From Pseudomonas trivialis (GTDB taxonomy: Bacteria; Pseudomonadota; Gammaproteobacteria; Pseudomonadales; Pseudomonadaceae), in contig NZ_JYLK01000021.1 in NCBI RefSeq assembly GCF_001439805.1, forward strand, positions 1 to 64,000: a stretch of 64,000 bases of DNA, written 5' to 3'. Position numbers and translations under genes: made by a program. Below the pieces are notes generated by a model, which was given only the letters and a program-made list of their open reading frames with translations, did not search any database and had not been told where the DNA came from. Shown here in pieces: positions 1 through 8,474 of this stretch (position 1 is its first letter; each line of letters begins with the position of its first letter).

Positions 1-31
1 AAAAAGGAAGGAAAGTATTAATATCGTGCAT

Positions 32-94
32 AAGAACGCCGGTTTGGTAGATGTGTTTGCTCGCACGAACATCATCAATCAAATCGGCGTTCTT
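32..94. other. Long imperfect inverted repeat (stem-loop)
   Basis: Two 15-base arms (32-46 and 80-94) match at 14 of 15 positions and enclose a 33-base loop. The loop itself can form a smaller GATGT/ACATC stem. The right side is followed by a weakly T-rich stretch (GTTTCTGTC), so it could end a plus-strand transcript entering from the left. It also lies just beyond the 3' end of the ladS-like gene. It could be a bidirectional terminator or part of a small RNA; the sequence alone does not decide. Confidence 0.5.
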
Positions 95-127
95 GTTTCT
101 GTCTTTCCCGGGATTCCGTGAAGAACC

Positions 128-2521
128 TTAAAAAAGTGGCATACCCGCCGATTGCACGGCGCCTTCGCCCTCTTGCGCACGCAGCACGCGGCGTTCCAGT
201 ACCGTCTGCAACACCTCGAAACGCACGGGTTTGAGCAGTCGTTCAGTGATGCCGACGCCATGACAATGTTCGCGCTCAGGGGTATTCGATGAACTGCCCA
301 GGGCAATCACCGGCAGCTCGCCGCAGCCAGGCAGTGCGCGGATCTGGCAGCACAACGAGAAACCGCCTTCAGGCACGTCCAGCAAAACGGCGTCAAAATG
401 CTCGGCTTGCAAGACCGCCAGCGCCATGGGCCCGCTGTCCACGGTTTTCACGCGGTAACCCAGCTTGAGCAACATGCCGCGCACGGCCAGTTGGCCAACG
501 CTGTTGTCGTCCACCAGCAGCACCGCGCACTCATTGGCGGAGCGCTCCTTGCCCGAGCGCACGGCGTCGGGGTCTGGCCTCACGCTGTCCATGTCCACGT
601 CCAGCTGGAAGCGGCTGCCCTTGCGCGGTTCGGAACGATGGGTCAGGCGCCCGCCCTGCAACTCGATCAGTTGCCGGCAGATCGCCAGGCCGATGCCCAG
701 GCCGCCGTATTCACGGGTCATCGAGCCGTCAAGCTGGAAGAAGCGCTGGTACAGGGTGGCCTCTTCGAGAAAGGCAAAACCGATGCCGGTGTCGGTAACG
801 ATAAAGCTCAAGCGCAGGCGGCCGTCGCTGTGGGGCACGCCCACCACGCGCAGGCGCACAGAGCCGTGGTGAGTGAACTTAAAGGCGTTGTCCAGCAGGC
901 AATCGAGGCACTGCACCAGTTTGTCGGCGTCGCCGATCAGTGGGTCTGGCAGTTCATCGGCCACGTCGATGGTAAACGCAAGGCCCCGGCTCTGCGCGCT
1001 GGCGCTGAACTGCTGGCGCACGCTGTCGAGCGTGCCACGCAGGCTGAATACACGAGGCTGCGGGCTGAGGCGCCCAGCCTGCAGCTCGGTGAGGGTGAGG
1101 ATGCCATCGACCATACGCATCATGTCCCGCGCCGATCCGGCGGCGGTTTGATGGTAGTGCGCCAGATCGCCCGTCAGCGGCTGGGTGTGCATCAGTTCCA
1201 GTGAGCCGATAACGCCGTTCATCGGGGTGCGCAGTTCATGGGTCAGGGTGGCGAGGAACTCGTCCTTGAGCCGGTTGCTGCGGGCCAGTTGCTGGTTGAG
1301 CCCTTCGAGTGTCTGGCTGGCGTCCAGCAGAATCTGCGCCTGCTGCTCGCGCATGGCGTTGATGCGGTCGGCCAGGGCCAGGGACAGCAATGACACTTCA
1401 ATGGCCGAACCGATCTGGCTGGCGTACATGGTGAGGAACACATTGGGCAGGTAGCCCAGCACCATCAGCGTATTGACCACCCCGCCCAGCAGGAACGCCG
1501 ACCAGGCGATGATGAAATAGCGCGCCACGCGCTGGCCGCAGTACCAGGCCTTGATGGCCGCGACAAAGATGGTCACGGTGAACACCAGCGCCAGGCCGGT
1601 GGCCAGGCGCAACGCGAGGGCGTAGCTGGTCATCAGCGACAGCAGCATGACCACCGCGCCGCAGCCCACCAGCGTCAGCAGCAGGCGATTGATCCAGCGG
1701 CTGTGCTCGGCGGTGCTGAGGAAACTGCGCGTGAACAGGCTGCCGAACAATGCCGCGCAGCCGATCAGAAACGGCGTCGCCGCATTGGCCCACCATGGGC
1801 TGTTCGGCCAGAAATATTCAACCGCCGCGCCGTTTACCGACAGCTGATACATGCCGAACGAGGCGATATAGAGGATGTAATAGAGGTAGCTGGTGTCGCG
1901 CACGCTCAGGTAGATGAACAGGTTGTACACCAGCATGCCCAGCAACACGCCGTAGATCAGCCCCAGCACGTACAGGCGCAGCGGCTGTTGCTCGAGGTAC
2001 GCGGTGCTGGACCACAGCGTCAGCGGCGCCTGGATCGAGCCTTCGCTTTGCAGGCGCAGGTAGACGGTCTTCTGTTCGCCAGGGGTGAAGTCGAGTTTGA
2101 ACAGGTAGTTGTTCTGGCGAATCTCGCGGCTGGAAAACGGCAACGCGTCGCCGGTGCGGCCGGCCAGGCGATAGTGACCGGTGCGGTCGGGCAGGTACAG
2201 GTCAAGGTGGTCCAGGGGCGGATAGGCCAGCTCCAACAGCCAGGTGCGCTGGGCATCGGCAAGCCGGGGCACGTACTGCAGGTCGACCTTGAGCCAGAAC
2301 ACCGAGCGCGAATAGCCGGCGTTGAGGGTGTCTTGGTCATGGGGCTTGAACCGCGCGGCCGCAGACGGCGCGCTGACATCGGCAATCGTCAGGGCGTCGG
2401 AGGGGTCCTCGAAGACGTGCATGGCCCTGCCCAGCGGCAGGCTGCGCGTGTCCTGAGTGAACTCGATGGCGCTGGCGAGCATCGGCAGCCCGCATAACAA
2501 TACAATCAGCAAATAGCGCAT
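128..2521 (-). CDS. ladS: LadS-type hybrid sensor histidine kinase (7TMR-DISM)
   Basis: Inner-membrane hybrid sensor kinase of 797 aa. A signal peptide (about 1-18) is followed by a periplasmic 7TMR-DISMED2-like sensing domain (about 20-165), seven membrane segments (about 182-385) and a HisKA domain with His428 in the motif THELRTPMNG. The HATPase has an N-box near 544, TDTGIGF near 576 and GLGIGLA near 607. A C-terminal receiver has acidic pair Asp671/672, phospho-acceptor Asp715 and Lys764. In P. aeruginosa LadS feeds the Gac/Rsm cascade that controls biofilm versus acute virulence; the same role is inferred here from architecture, length and position beside thiD-thiE-hemL. The receiver lacks the usual DxxMP motif (it reads LLDVPEGG), an oddity that may be normal for this family. 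Confidence 0.88.
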   Translation of the reverse strand: MRYLLIVLLCGLPMLASAIEFTQDTRSLPLGRAMHVFEDPSDALTIADVSAPSAAARFKPHDQDTLNAGYSRSVFWLKVDLQYVPRLADAQRTWLLELAYPPLDHLDLYLPDRTGHYRLAGRTGDALPFSSREIRQNNYLFKLDFTPGEQKTVYLRLQSEGSIQAPLTLWSSTAYLEQQPLRLYVLGLIYGVLLGMLVYNLFIYLSVRDTSYLYYILYIASFGMYQLSVNGAAVEYFWPNSPWWANAATPFLIGCAALFGSLFTRSFLSTAEHSRWINRLLLTLVGCGAVVMLLSLMTSYALALRLATGLALVFTVTIFVAAIKAWYCGQRVARYFIIAWSAFLLGGVVNTLMVLGYLPNVFLTMYASQIGSAIEVSLLSLALADRINAMREQQAQILLDASQTLEGLNQQLARSNRLKDEFLATLTHELRTPMNGVIGSLELMHTQPLTGDLAHYHQTAAGSARDMMRMVDGILTLTELQAGRLSPQPRVFSLRGTLDSVRQQFSASAQSRGLAFTIDVADELPDPLIGDADKLVQCLDCLLDNAFKFTHHGSVRLRVVGVPHSDGRLRLSFIVTDTGIGFAFLEEATLYQRFFQLDGSMTREYGGLGIGLAICRQLIELQGGRLTHRSEPRKGSRFQLDVDMDSVRPDPDAVRSGKERSANECAVLLVDDNSVGQLAVRGMLLKLGYRVKTVDSGPMALAVLQAEHFDAVLLDVPEGGFSLCCQIRALPGCGELPVIALGSSSNTPEREHCHGVGITERLLKPVRFEVLQTVLERRVLRAQEGEGAVQSAGMPLF

Positions 2522-2796
2522 AGAGCCCCAGCGTGGCCTGTCCGGTCAGGTCAATAAGCCCCCCATCCTTTTGAGTAGACGTATACCGGCAATACATTAA
2601 GGTGTTTGAATTCACTCTAGCATAGCCGCTAAAGGCCATTGGACACTATTGGGACGTTATTTTGAAAGGCTCTGGAACGGGCTTTTCAGCCATTTTTCAG
2701 GCGCAGTAAAAACGCCAGGAAAACGACGCCCTCGCGCAAAATTCAGCCATCGCCCGACGGTCACGCCAAAAGCGTTTGGTGGTAAGCTCGCGCACC

Positions 2797-3594
2797 ATGA
2801 ATATCTACAGCTCTCGCCCTGTTGTTCTCTGTCTCTCCGGCCATGATCCCAGTGGTGGCGCCGGCCTGCAGGCAGACATCGAAGCCCTGCTCGCCCAGGG
2901 TTGCCATGCGGCGCCGGCCGTCACGGCGCTGACCGTGCAGAACACGGTCAATGTCAGCGATTTCCGCGTGCTCGACCGCGAGTGGGTATTGGCCCAGGCC
3001 AACGCCGTGCTCAGCGACTCCGAAGTGGCGGCGGTCAAGCTGGGCATGCTCGGTTCCACCGCGATGGTCGACACGGTGGTCGAGCTGCTAAAGGCGCACC
3101 CGCACCTGCCGGTGGTCTGCGACCCGGTGCTGCGGGCCGGCGGCGGCGGCAGCCTGGGCAAGGACGAAGTCGGCTATGCGATGCGCGAGCGCCTGTTGCC
3201 GCTGTCGCTGATCGCCACGCCCAACCTGCCCGAAGCGCGCATCCTCGCCGAACTGCCGGACGGCAGCGCCGATGACTGCGCCGAGAAGCTACTGCCGTTT
3301 GTCCGGCATCTGCTGATCACCGGCGGCCATGGCGACGAGCATGAAGTGCACAACCGCCTGTACAGCCGTGACGGCACGCGCCAGACCTTTACCTGTCAGC
3401 GCCTGCCCGGCAGCTATCACGGTTCGGGCTGCACGCTGGCCAGTGCCCTCAGCGGCCGGCTGGCCCACGGCGAAGGGCTGGTCAGCGCCGTGCAGTCAGC
3501 GCTCAACTACACGTGGCGTACCCTGCGTGACGCCGAACAACTCGGCCAGGGCCAGTTCGTACCGCGCCGGTTGCCGCTGGATTTCTGTTCGTAA
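2797..3594 (+). CDS. thiD: Hydroxymethylpyrimidine/phosphomethylpyrimidine kinase ThiD
   Basis: Cytosolic thiamine-biosynthesis enzyme that phosphorylates hydroxymethylpyrimidine and then its monophosphate to give HMP-PP. The 265-aa product starts MNIYSS and carries the ribokinase-like substrate motif SGHDPSGGAG near the N-terminus and the C-terminal anion-hole motif GSGCTLASALS. An in-frame ATG seven codons upstream (2776) would add residues not typical of the family, so the inner ATG is preferred. It is divergent from the LadS-like kinase and followed 44 bases later by thiE, whose enzyme uses its product. I saw no TPP riboswitch in the 275-base leader. Confidence 0.95.
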   Translation: MNIYSSRPVVLCLSGHDPSGGAGLQADIEALLAQGCHAAPAVTALTVQNTVNVSDFRVLDREWVLAQANAVLSDSEVAAVKLGMLGSTAMVDTVVELLKAHPHLPVVCDPVLRAGGGGSLGKDEVGYAMRERLLPLSLIATPNLPEARILAELPDGSADDCAEKLLPFVRHLLITGGHGDEHEVHNRLYSRDGTRQTFTCQRLPGSYHGSGCTLASALSGRLAHGEGLVSAVQSALNYTWRTLRDAEQLGQGQFVPRRLPLDFCS

Positions 3595-3638
3595 CGTCCG
3601 TTCGCACCATCAATCAGCAACACCGAGAGGCCTGCTCG

Positions 3639-4262
3639 ATGAAACTACGTGGCCTTTACGCCATTACCGACAGCCAACTGCTGGCCGGTAAATTTCTCGC
3701 CTACGTCGAAGCGGCGCTGGAGGGCGGTGTGACCCTGTTGCAGTACCGCGACAAAAGCAGCGACGAGGCCCGGCGCCTGCGCGAAGCGGAGAAACTCCAC
3801 GAACTCTGCTCGCGCTACAAAACCCGCCTGATCATCAACGACGACGCCGAACTGGCCGCACGCCTGGGCGTCGGTGTTCACCTGGGCCAGACCGACGGTC
3901 CTTTGGCCCCGGTGCGCGCCCTGCTCGGTTCCAAAGCGATCATCGGCGCCACCTGCCACAGCCAGATCGAACTGGCCGAGCAGGCCGCCAGAGAAGGCGC
4001 CAGCTACGTCGCCTTTGGCCGCTTCTTCAATTCCAGCACCAAGCCCGGCGCGCCCGCCGCCAGCGTCGACATGCTCGCCCAGGCGCGCAAGCGTCTGCAG
4101 TTGCCGATCTGCGTGATCGGCGGTGTGACCCTCGACAACGCCGAACCGCTGGTGGCCCACGGGGCCGACCTGCTGGCCGTGGTCCATGGCCTGTTTGGTG
4201 CAGACAGCACCCGGGAAGTCACGCGCCGCGCCCGTGCCTTCAACGCCCTTCTCAAGATTTGA
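3639..4262 (+). CDS. thiE: Thiamine-phosphate synthase ThiE
   Basis: Condenses HMP-PP with the thiazole phosphate to form thiamine monophosphate in the cytosol. The 207-aa protein is a TIM barrel of normal length: it opens with RGLYAITDS and has the phosphate/Mg-binding motifs LQYRDKS and INDDAELA. Also visible are the VHLGQTDGP strand, GATCHS, and the late glycine-rich CVIGGVTLDNAEPL. It directly follows thiD and precedes hemL by only 17 bases, so the three genes are probably co-transcribed. Confidence 0.96.
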   Translation: MKLRGLYAITDSQLLAGKFLAYVEAALEGGVTLLQYRDKSSDEARRLREAEKLHELCSRYKTRLIINDDAELAARLGVGVHLGQTDGPLAPVRALLGSKAIIGATCHSQIELAEQAAREGASYVAFGRFFNSSTKPGAPAASVDMLAQARKRLQLPICVIGGVTLDNAEPLVAHGADLLAVVHGLFGADSTREVTRRARAFNALLKI

Positions 4263-4279
4263 TTGCAGAGAGACTCATC

Positions 4280-5563
4280 ATGTCCCGTTCCGAAACCCTG
4301 TTTGCCAATGCCCAGAAACACATCCCCGGCGGTGTGAACTCCCCCGTGCGTGCGTTCAAGAGCGTGGGCGGCACCCCGCTGTTCTTCAAGCACGCCGAAG
4401 GTGCCTACGTCACCGACGAAGATGACAAGCGCTACGTCGATTACGTGGGTTCGTGGGGCCCGATGATCCTCGGCCACAGCCACCCCGACGTGCTCGACGC
4501 GGTGCGCCAGCAGTTGCAACACGGTTTGTCCTACGGCGCGCCGACCGCCATGGAAACCGAGATGGCGGACCTGGTCTGCTCCATCGTGCCGTCGATGGAG
4601 ATGGTGCGCATGGTCAGCTCCGGCACCGAAGCCACCATGAGCGCGATCCGCCTGGCCCGTGGTTTCACTGGCCGCGACAGCATTATCAAGTTCGAAGGCT
4701 GTTACCACGGCCACTCCGACAGCCTGCTGGTCAAGGCCGGCTCGGGCGCACTGACCCAGGGCGTGCCGAGTTCGGCCGGTGTCCCGGCGGCGTTTGCCAA
4801 ACACACCCTGACCCTGCCGTTCAACGACATCGGCGCGGTCGAGCAGATGCTCAGCGAAGTCGGCCAGGAGGTTGCGTGCATCATCGTCGAGCCGGTGGCC
4901 GGCAACATGAACTGCGTACCGCCGGCGCCGGGCTTTCTCGAAGGCCTGCGCGAGCAGTGCGACAAGCACGGCGTGGTACTGATTTTCGACGAAGTGATGA
5001 CCGGGTTCCGCGTGGCCCTCGGCGGCGCCCAGGCCCATTACGGCGTTACGCCGGACCTGAGCACGTTCGGCAAGATCATCGGCGGCGGCATGCCGGTGGG
5101 CTGCTTTGGCGGCAAGCGCGCCATCATGCAGCACATCGCGCCGCTGGGCCCGGTGTACCAAGCCGGTACGCTGTCGGGTAATCCGCTGGCCATGGCCGCC
5201 GGCCTGACCACCTTGCGCCTGATCAGCCGCCCGGGCTTCCACGCCGAGCTGACCGAGTACACCACCCGCCTGCTCGACGGCCTGCAGGTGCGCGCCGATG
5301 CCGCTGGCATTCCGTTCGTCACCACCCAGGCCGGCGGCATGTTCGGCCTGTATTTCAGCGGCGCCGACGATATCGTCACCTTTGATGACGTCATGGGCAG
5401 CGATGCCGATCTGTTCAAGCGCTTCTTCCACTTGATGCTGGAAGGTGGCGTGTACCTGGCGCCGAGTGCCTTCGAAGCGGGCTTTACCTCGATTGCCCAC
5501 GGCGATGCGGAATTGAAACTCACCCTGGATGCAGCCGAGCGCGCCTTCGCCGCCCTGAAATAA
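4280..5563 (+). CDS. hemL: Glutamate-1-semialdehyde 2,1-aminomutase HemL
   Basis: PLP-dependent enzyme converting glutamate-1-semialdehyde to 5-aminolevulinate, the C5-pathway entry to heme and other tetrapyrroles. The 427-aa sequence is full length. It has the N-terminal signature IPGGVNSPVRAF, the SSGTEATMSAIRLARG cofactor-phosphate region, the IFDEVMTGFR aspartate that contacts the pyridine nitrogen, and the Schiff-base lysine in TFGKIIGGGMPVG. The ATG at 4280 is preferred over an in-frame ATG seven codons upstream because the leader AGAGACTCATC supplies an SD-like AGAGA. It is the last gene of the thiD-thiE-hemL group. Confidence 0.97.
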   Translation: MSRSETLFANAQKHIPGGVNSPVRAFKSVGGTPLFFKHAEGAYVTDEDDKRYVDYVGSWGPMILGHSHPDVLDAVRQQLQHGLSYGAPTAMETEMADLVCSIVPSMEMVRMVSSGTEATMSAIRLARGFTGRDSIIKFEGCYHGHSDSLLVKAGSGALTQGVPSSAGVPAAFAKHTLTLPFNDIGAVEQMLSEVGQEVACIIVEPVAGNMNCVPPAPGFLEGLREQCDKHGVVLIFDEVMTGFRVALGGAQAHYGVTPDLSTFGKIIGGGMPVGCFGGKRAIMQHIAPLGPVYQAGTLSGNPLAMAAGLTTLRLISRPGFHAELTEYTTRLLDGLQVRADAAGIPFVTTQAGGMFGLYFSGADDIVTFDDVMGSDADLFKRFFHLMLEGGVYLAPSAFEAGFTSIAHGDAELKLTLDAAERAFAALK

Positions 5564-5788
5564 ACTCGCACAGTCGTCTGACGTTGCCCACAGCAGCGTC
5601 GGATTGCTACCTTGCCTACAGAGATTTCTTACTTTTTTCGAGATTTAACCTGCAATCCGGCAGATAACTTGCCCAAGCAGCAGAAAAACGAGTAAAGACT
5701 TTGTAAGCAGAGGCCTGCTTATTTCATAATGCGCGCTTATTGGATCCCGCGAGGGTCCGCGCGCCCCGTCAGAGGTAAGTCGATTCCC

Positions 5789-6343
5789 ATGAAACGCACC
5801 GGCCGCACCCTGATTCTGGGCTGCCTGTTGCTCCTTCAGCCGCTGCTGGCACATGCCCAGGCAGGCGGCAACTCGTTGTTAATTCCAGCGATGGGTCGTT
5901 GCACCCTCAATACCCAGCCAGACGGCCAGGCCGAAGCCCTGAGCGCGTGCCAAAAACAGGCTGAGGACGGGGACGCGCAAGCGCAATACGAGTTGGGCGA
6001 GTTCTACCACGACAGCAAAAACCCTGCCGTGGACCTCAACAAAGCCTTGAGCTACTTCGAGAAAGCCTCGTTGCAAGGCCATGCCCAGGCGCAGTTTCAG
6101 CTCGGCAACATGTTTTTCAAGGGTGAAGGCGTGCCGGCCAATAACATTCAGGCGTATATCGTGCTGAAGATGGCCGCGGTCAACGGCGCCGAAGATGCGC
6201 TGGACACCGCCGATGAAGTCGCCGAGCACATGCAGCGCGATGAGCTGGAAGTGGCGACCCAGGTGCTGGGGCAGATTTTCCGCAACTATTTGCAGGAATT
6301 GCAGAGTGCCGATGGGCGTTCGCCGTTTTCACCGCTGCCCTGA
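5789..6343 (+). CDS. Sel1/TPR-repeat periplasmic protein
   Basis: Small secreted repeat protein of 184 aa. An N-terminal signal peptide (MKRTGR, then a hydrophobic stretch to about AHAQA) is followed by Sel1-like repeats. Two are clear: one around AQYELGEFYHD with DLNKALSYFEKAS, the next around AQFQLGNMFFKGEGVPANN. Such repeats normally mediate protein-protein contacts; no catalytic motif is visible. The start was chosen at the ATG that begins the signal peptide rather than one 20 codons upstream. It sits alone after a 225-base gap behind hemL and is followed by a REP palindrome. The specific partner is unknown. Confidence 0.85.
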   Translation: MKRTGRTLILGCLLLLQPLLAHAQAGGNSLLIPAMGRCTLNTQPDGQAEALSACQKQAEDGDAQAQYELGEFYHDSKNPAVDLNKALSYFEKASLQGHAQAQFQLGNMFFKGEGVPANNIQAYIVLKMAAVNGAEDALDTADEVAEHMQRDELEVATQVLGQIFRNYLQELQSADGRSPFSPLP

Positions 6344-6366
6344 TTTTTGCTGAACCCTTCTACCAC

Positions 6367-6450
6367 TATCGCAGGCAAGCCAGCTCCCACAATTGACCGA
6401 GTTCCAGCCATGGAATGCAGTCACCTGTGGGAGCTGGCTTGCCTGCGATA
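6367..6450. repeat. REPIN-like inverted repeat
   Basis: Two 24-base arms (6367-6390 and 6427-6450) are inverted copies of TATCGCAGGCAAGCCAGCTC-type sequence around a 36-base spacer. This is the layout of Pseudomonas REP doublets. It lies between convergent genes and can also serve as a bidirectional transcription stop. Confidence 0.85.
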
Positions 6451-6471
6451 GCCACACCCCGGTCTTGAGCC

Positions 6472-6798
6472 CTACTTCTCAGGCATCGGCATCGGAAACG
6501 GCATCACGTTGCTCACGCCCCGTGCCTCGCTGATCTTCGGCGTCCCCAGGCGCTCGACTTCATCGATGCGCACAATCGAATGCATTGGCACGAAACTGCG
6601 CACCACGCCTTCGAACTGAGCCTTGAGCTTTTCTTCGCCCGGATCGACGACCAGCTGCGTGCGCTCGCCAAAGACGAACTCCTCCACCTCCAGAAAGCCC
6701 CACAGATCACTTTGATAGATCTGCTTGGCGTACATTTCGAACACCTGGCCCTGGTTGAGGAAAATCACCTTGTAGATTGGAGCTTCACGTTTGGTCAT
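6472..6798 (-). CDS. DUF1820 family protein
   Basis: Conserved 108-aa cytosolic protein of unknown function. The fold-defining stretch begins IYKVIFLNQGQVFEMYAKQI and continues through GFLEVEEFVFGE and VRSFVPMHSIVRIDEVE. The C-terminus is proline/methionine rich (FPMPMPEK). No catalytic residues stand out. The ATG six codons inside the longest frame is preferred since MTKREAPIYK matches the usual family N-terminus. In other pseudomonads, as I recall, the same gene lies next to miaB, which is divergent here. Confidence 0.85.
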   Translation of the reverse strand: MTKREAPIYKVIFLNQGQVFEMYAKQIYQSDLWGFLEVEEFVFGERTQLVVDPGEEKLKAQFEGVVRSFVPMHSIVRIDEVERLGTPKISEARGVSNVMPFPMPMPEK

Positions 6799-6929
6799 GG
6801 TGGGCGAGCAACACATCGCGGATATAAAAGAGGGCGCGAACTATAGCATGGCACCCGATGCACGACGCTAGGAACCAATGGGCATGCCCCCTATAATGCG
6901 CGGTTCTTTACCACCAGTTGACGATTCCC

Positions 6930-8258
6930 ATGGCCAAGAAGCTCTATATCGAAACCCACGGTTGCCAGATGAACGAGTACGACAGCTCGCGCATGGTCGA
7001 CCTGCTGGGCGAACACCAGGCCCTGGAAGTCACCGCCCGCGCCGAAGATGCCGACGTGATCCTGCTCAATACCTGCTCGATCCGCGAACGGGCCCAGGAC
7101 CGCGTGTACTCGCAGCTGGGCCGCTGGCGTGAACTGAAACTGGCCAACCCCGACATGGTGATCGCCGTCGGCGGCTGCGTGGCCAGCCAGGAAGGCGCGG
7201 CAATCCGCGACCGCGCGCCCTATGTCGACGTGGTGTTCGGCCCGCAGACCCTGCACCGCCTGCCGGAAATGATCGACGCCGCGCGCATCACCAAGCTGCC
7301 ACAGGTGGACGTGTCGTTCCCCGAGATCGAAAAATTCGACCACCTGCCCGAGCCACGCATTGATGGGCCGAGCGCCTATGTGTCGGTCATGGAAGGCTGC
7401 AGCAAGTACTGCACTTTCTGCGTGGTGCCCTACACCCGTGGCGAAGAAGTCAGCCGACCGTTTGACGATGTCATGGCCGAAATCATCCACCTGGCGGAAA
7501 ACGGCGTGCGCGAAGTGACCCTGCTGGGCCAGAACGTCAACGGCTATCGCGGCCACACCCACGACGGTCGCCTGGCCGACCTTGCCGAGTTGATCCGCGT
7601 CGTGGCGGCGGTGGATGGCATCGAACGCATTCGCTACACCACCTCGCACCCGCTGGAGTTTTCCGACAGCCTGATCCAGGCCCACGCCGAAGTGCCGGAA
7701 CTGGTCAAGCACCTGCACCTGCCGGTGCAATCCGGCTCGGACCGCATCCTGTCGGCGATGAAACGCAACCACACCGCCCTGGAATACAAATCCAAACTGC
7801 GCAAACTGCGCGCGGCGGTGCCGGGCATCTGCATCAGCTCGGACTTTATCGTGGGCTTCCCCGGCGAAACGGAGAAAGACTTCCAGCAGACCATGAAGCT
7901 GATCGAGGACGTGGGTTTCGACTTTTCCTACTCGTTCGTCTACAGCCAGCGCCCCGGCACCCCGGCCGCCGACCTGCTGGACGAAACCCCGGAAGCGCTG
8001 AAAAAGGAACGCCTGAATGCGCTGCAGCATCGGCTTAACCAGCAGGGTTTCGAGATCAGCCGACAAATGGTCGGCTCCATCCAGCGAATTCTGGTCACCG
8101 ATTACTCGAAAAAAGACCCGGGCGAACTGCAGGGCCGTACCGAGAACAACCGGATCGTCAACTTCCGTTGCGACAACCCGATGCTGATCGGCCAGTTCGC
8201 CGATGTGCACATTGATGCGGCGCAGCCGCACTCGCTGCGTGGGTCACTGATTCAATAA
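6930..8258 (+). CDS. miaB: tRNA-2-methylthio-N6-dimethylallyladenosine synthase MiaB
   Basis: Radical-SAM methylthiotransferase that adds the 2-methylthio group to i6A37 of tRNAs reading UNN codons. The 442-aa protein has the N-terminal UPF0004 domain with cluster cysteines in HGCQMNEYDS, NTCSIRE and GGCVASQ. The radical-SAM CxxxCxxC motif is in GCSKYCTFCVVPYTRGEE, and a C-terminal TRAM domain follows (from about 375). The ATG at 6930 gives the canonical MAKKLYIETHGC start. A TATAAT hexamer lies at 6892-6897 in the leader, but no good -35 accompanies it. Confidence 0.97.
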   Translation: MAKKLYIETHGCQMNEYDSSRMVDLLGEHQALEVTARAEDADVILLNTCSIRERAQDRVYSQLGRWRELKLANPDMVIAVGGCVASQEGAAIRDRAPYVDVVFGPQTLHRLPEMIDAARITKLPQVDVSFPEIEKFDHLPEPRIDGPSAYVSVMEGCSKYCTFCVVPYTRGEEVSRPFDDVMAEIIHLAENGVREVTLLGQNVNGYRGHTHDGRLADLAELIRVVAAVDGIERIRYTTSHPLEFSDSLIQAHAEVPELVKHLHLPVQSGSDRILSAMKRNHTALEYKSKLRKLRAAVPGICISSDFIVGFPGETEKDFQQTMKLIEDVGFDFSYSFVYSQRPGTPAADLLDETPEALKKERLNALQHRLNQQGFEISRQMVGSIQRILVTDYSKKDPGELQGRTENNRIVNFRCDNPMLIGQFADVHIDAAQPHSLRGSLIQ

Positions 8259-8284
8259 ATAGTCAAATCACCGCTGCTCAAAAT

Positions 8285-8370
8285 GTGGGAGGGGCTTGCC
8301 CCCGATGGCGGTTCATCAGTATCAAATGTACTGACTGACACTCAGCCATCGGGGGCAAGCCCCCTCCCAC
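8285..8370. repeat. REPIN (GTGGGAGGGG class)
   Basis: Inverted arms GTGGGAGGGGCTTGCCCCCG (from 8285) and its complement (ending at 8370) flank a 35-base spacer. It belongs to the dominant REP family of this window and lies between miaB and the PhoH-like gene. It could attenuate read-through. Confidence 0.9.
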
Positions 8371-8474
8371 CTTTGAACCGTGCAACACTCCGATGACGTA
8401 AGTGCTTTCGCACACCAGTCACTGGCGTTATTCTCTATTTCACTTTCACAGCCAAAGGGCGGCTAAAAGCAACC

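Noticed and set aside
2522..2796. TPP riboswitch upstream of thiD
   Set aside because: The 275-base leader lacks the CTGAGA and ACCTGATC-type core of the THI element. Thiamine regulation may act on thiC elsewhere.
4004..5500. 498-codon minus-strand open frame opposite hemL
   Set aside because: It is antisense to hemL with no motif and no SD.
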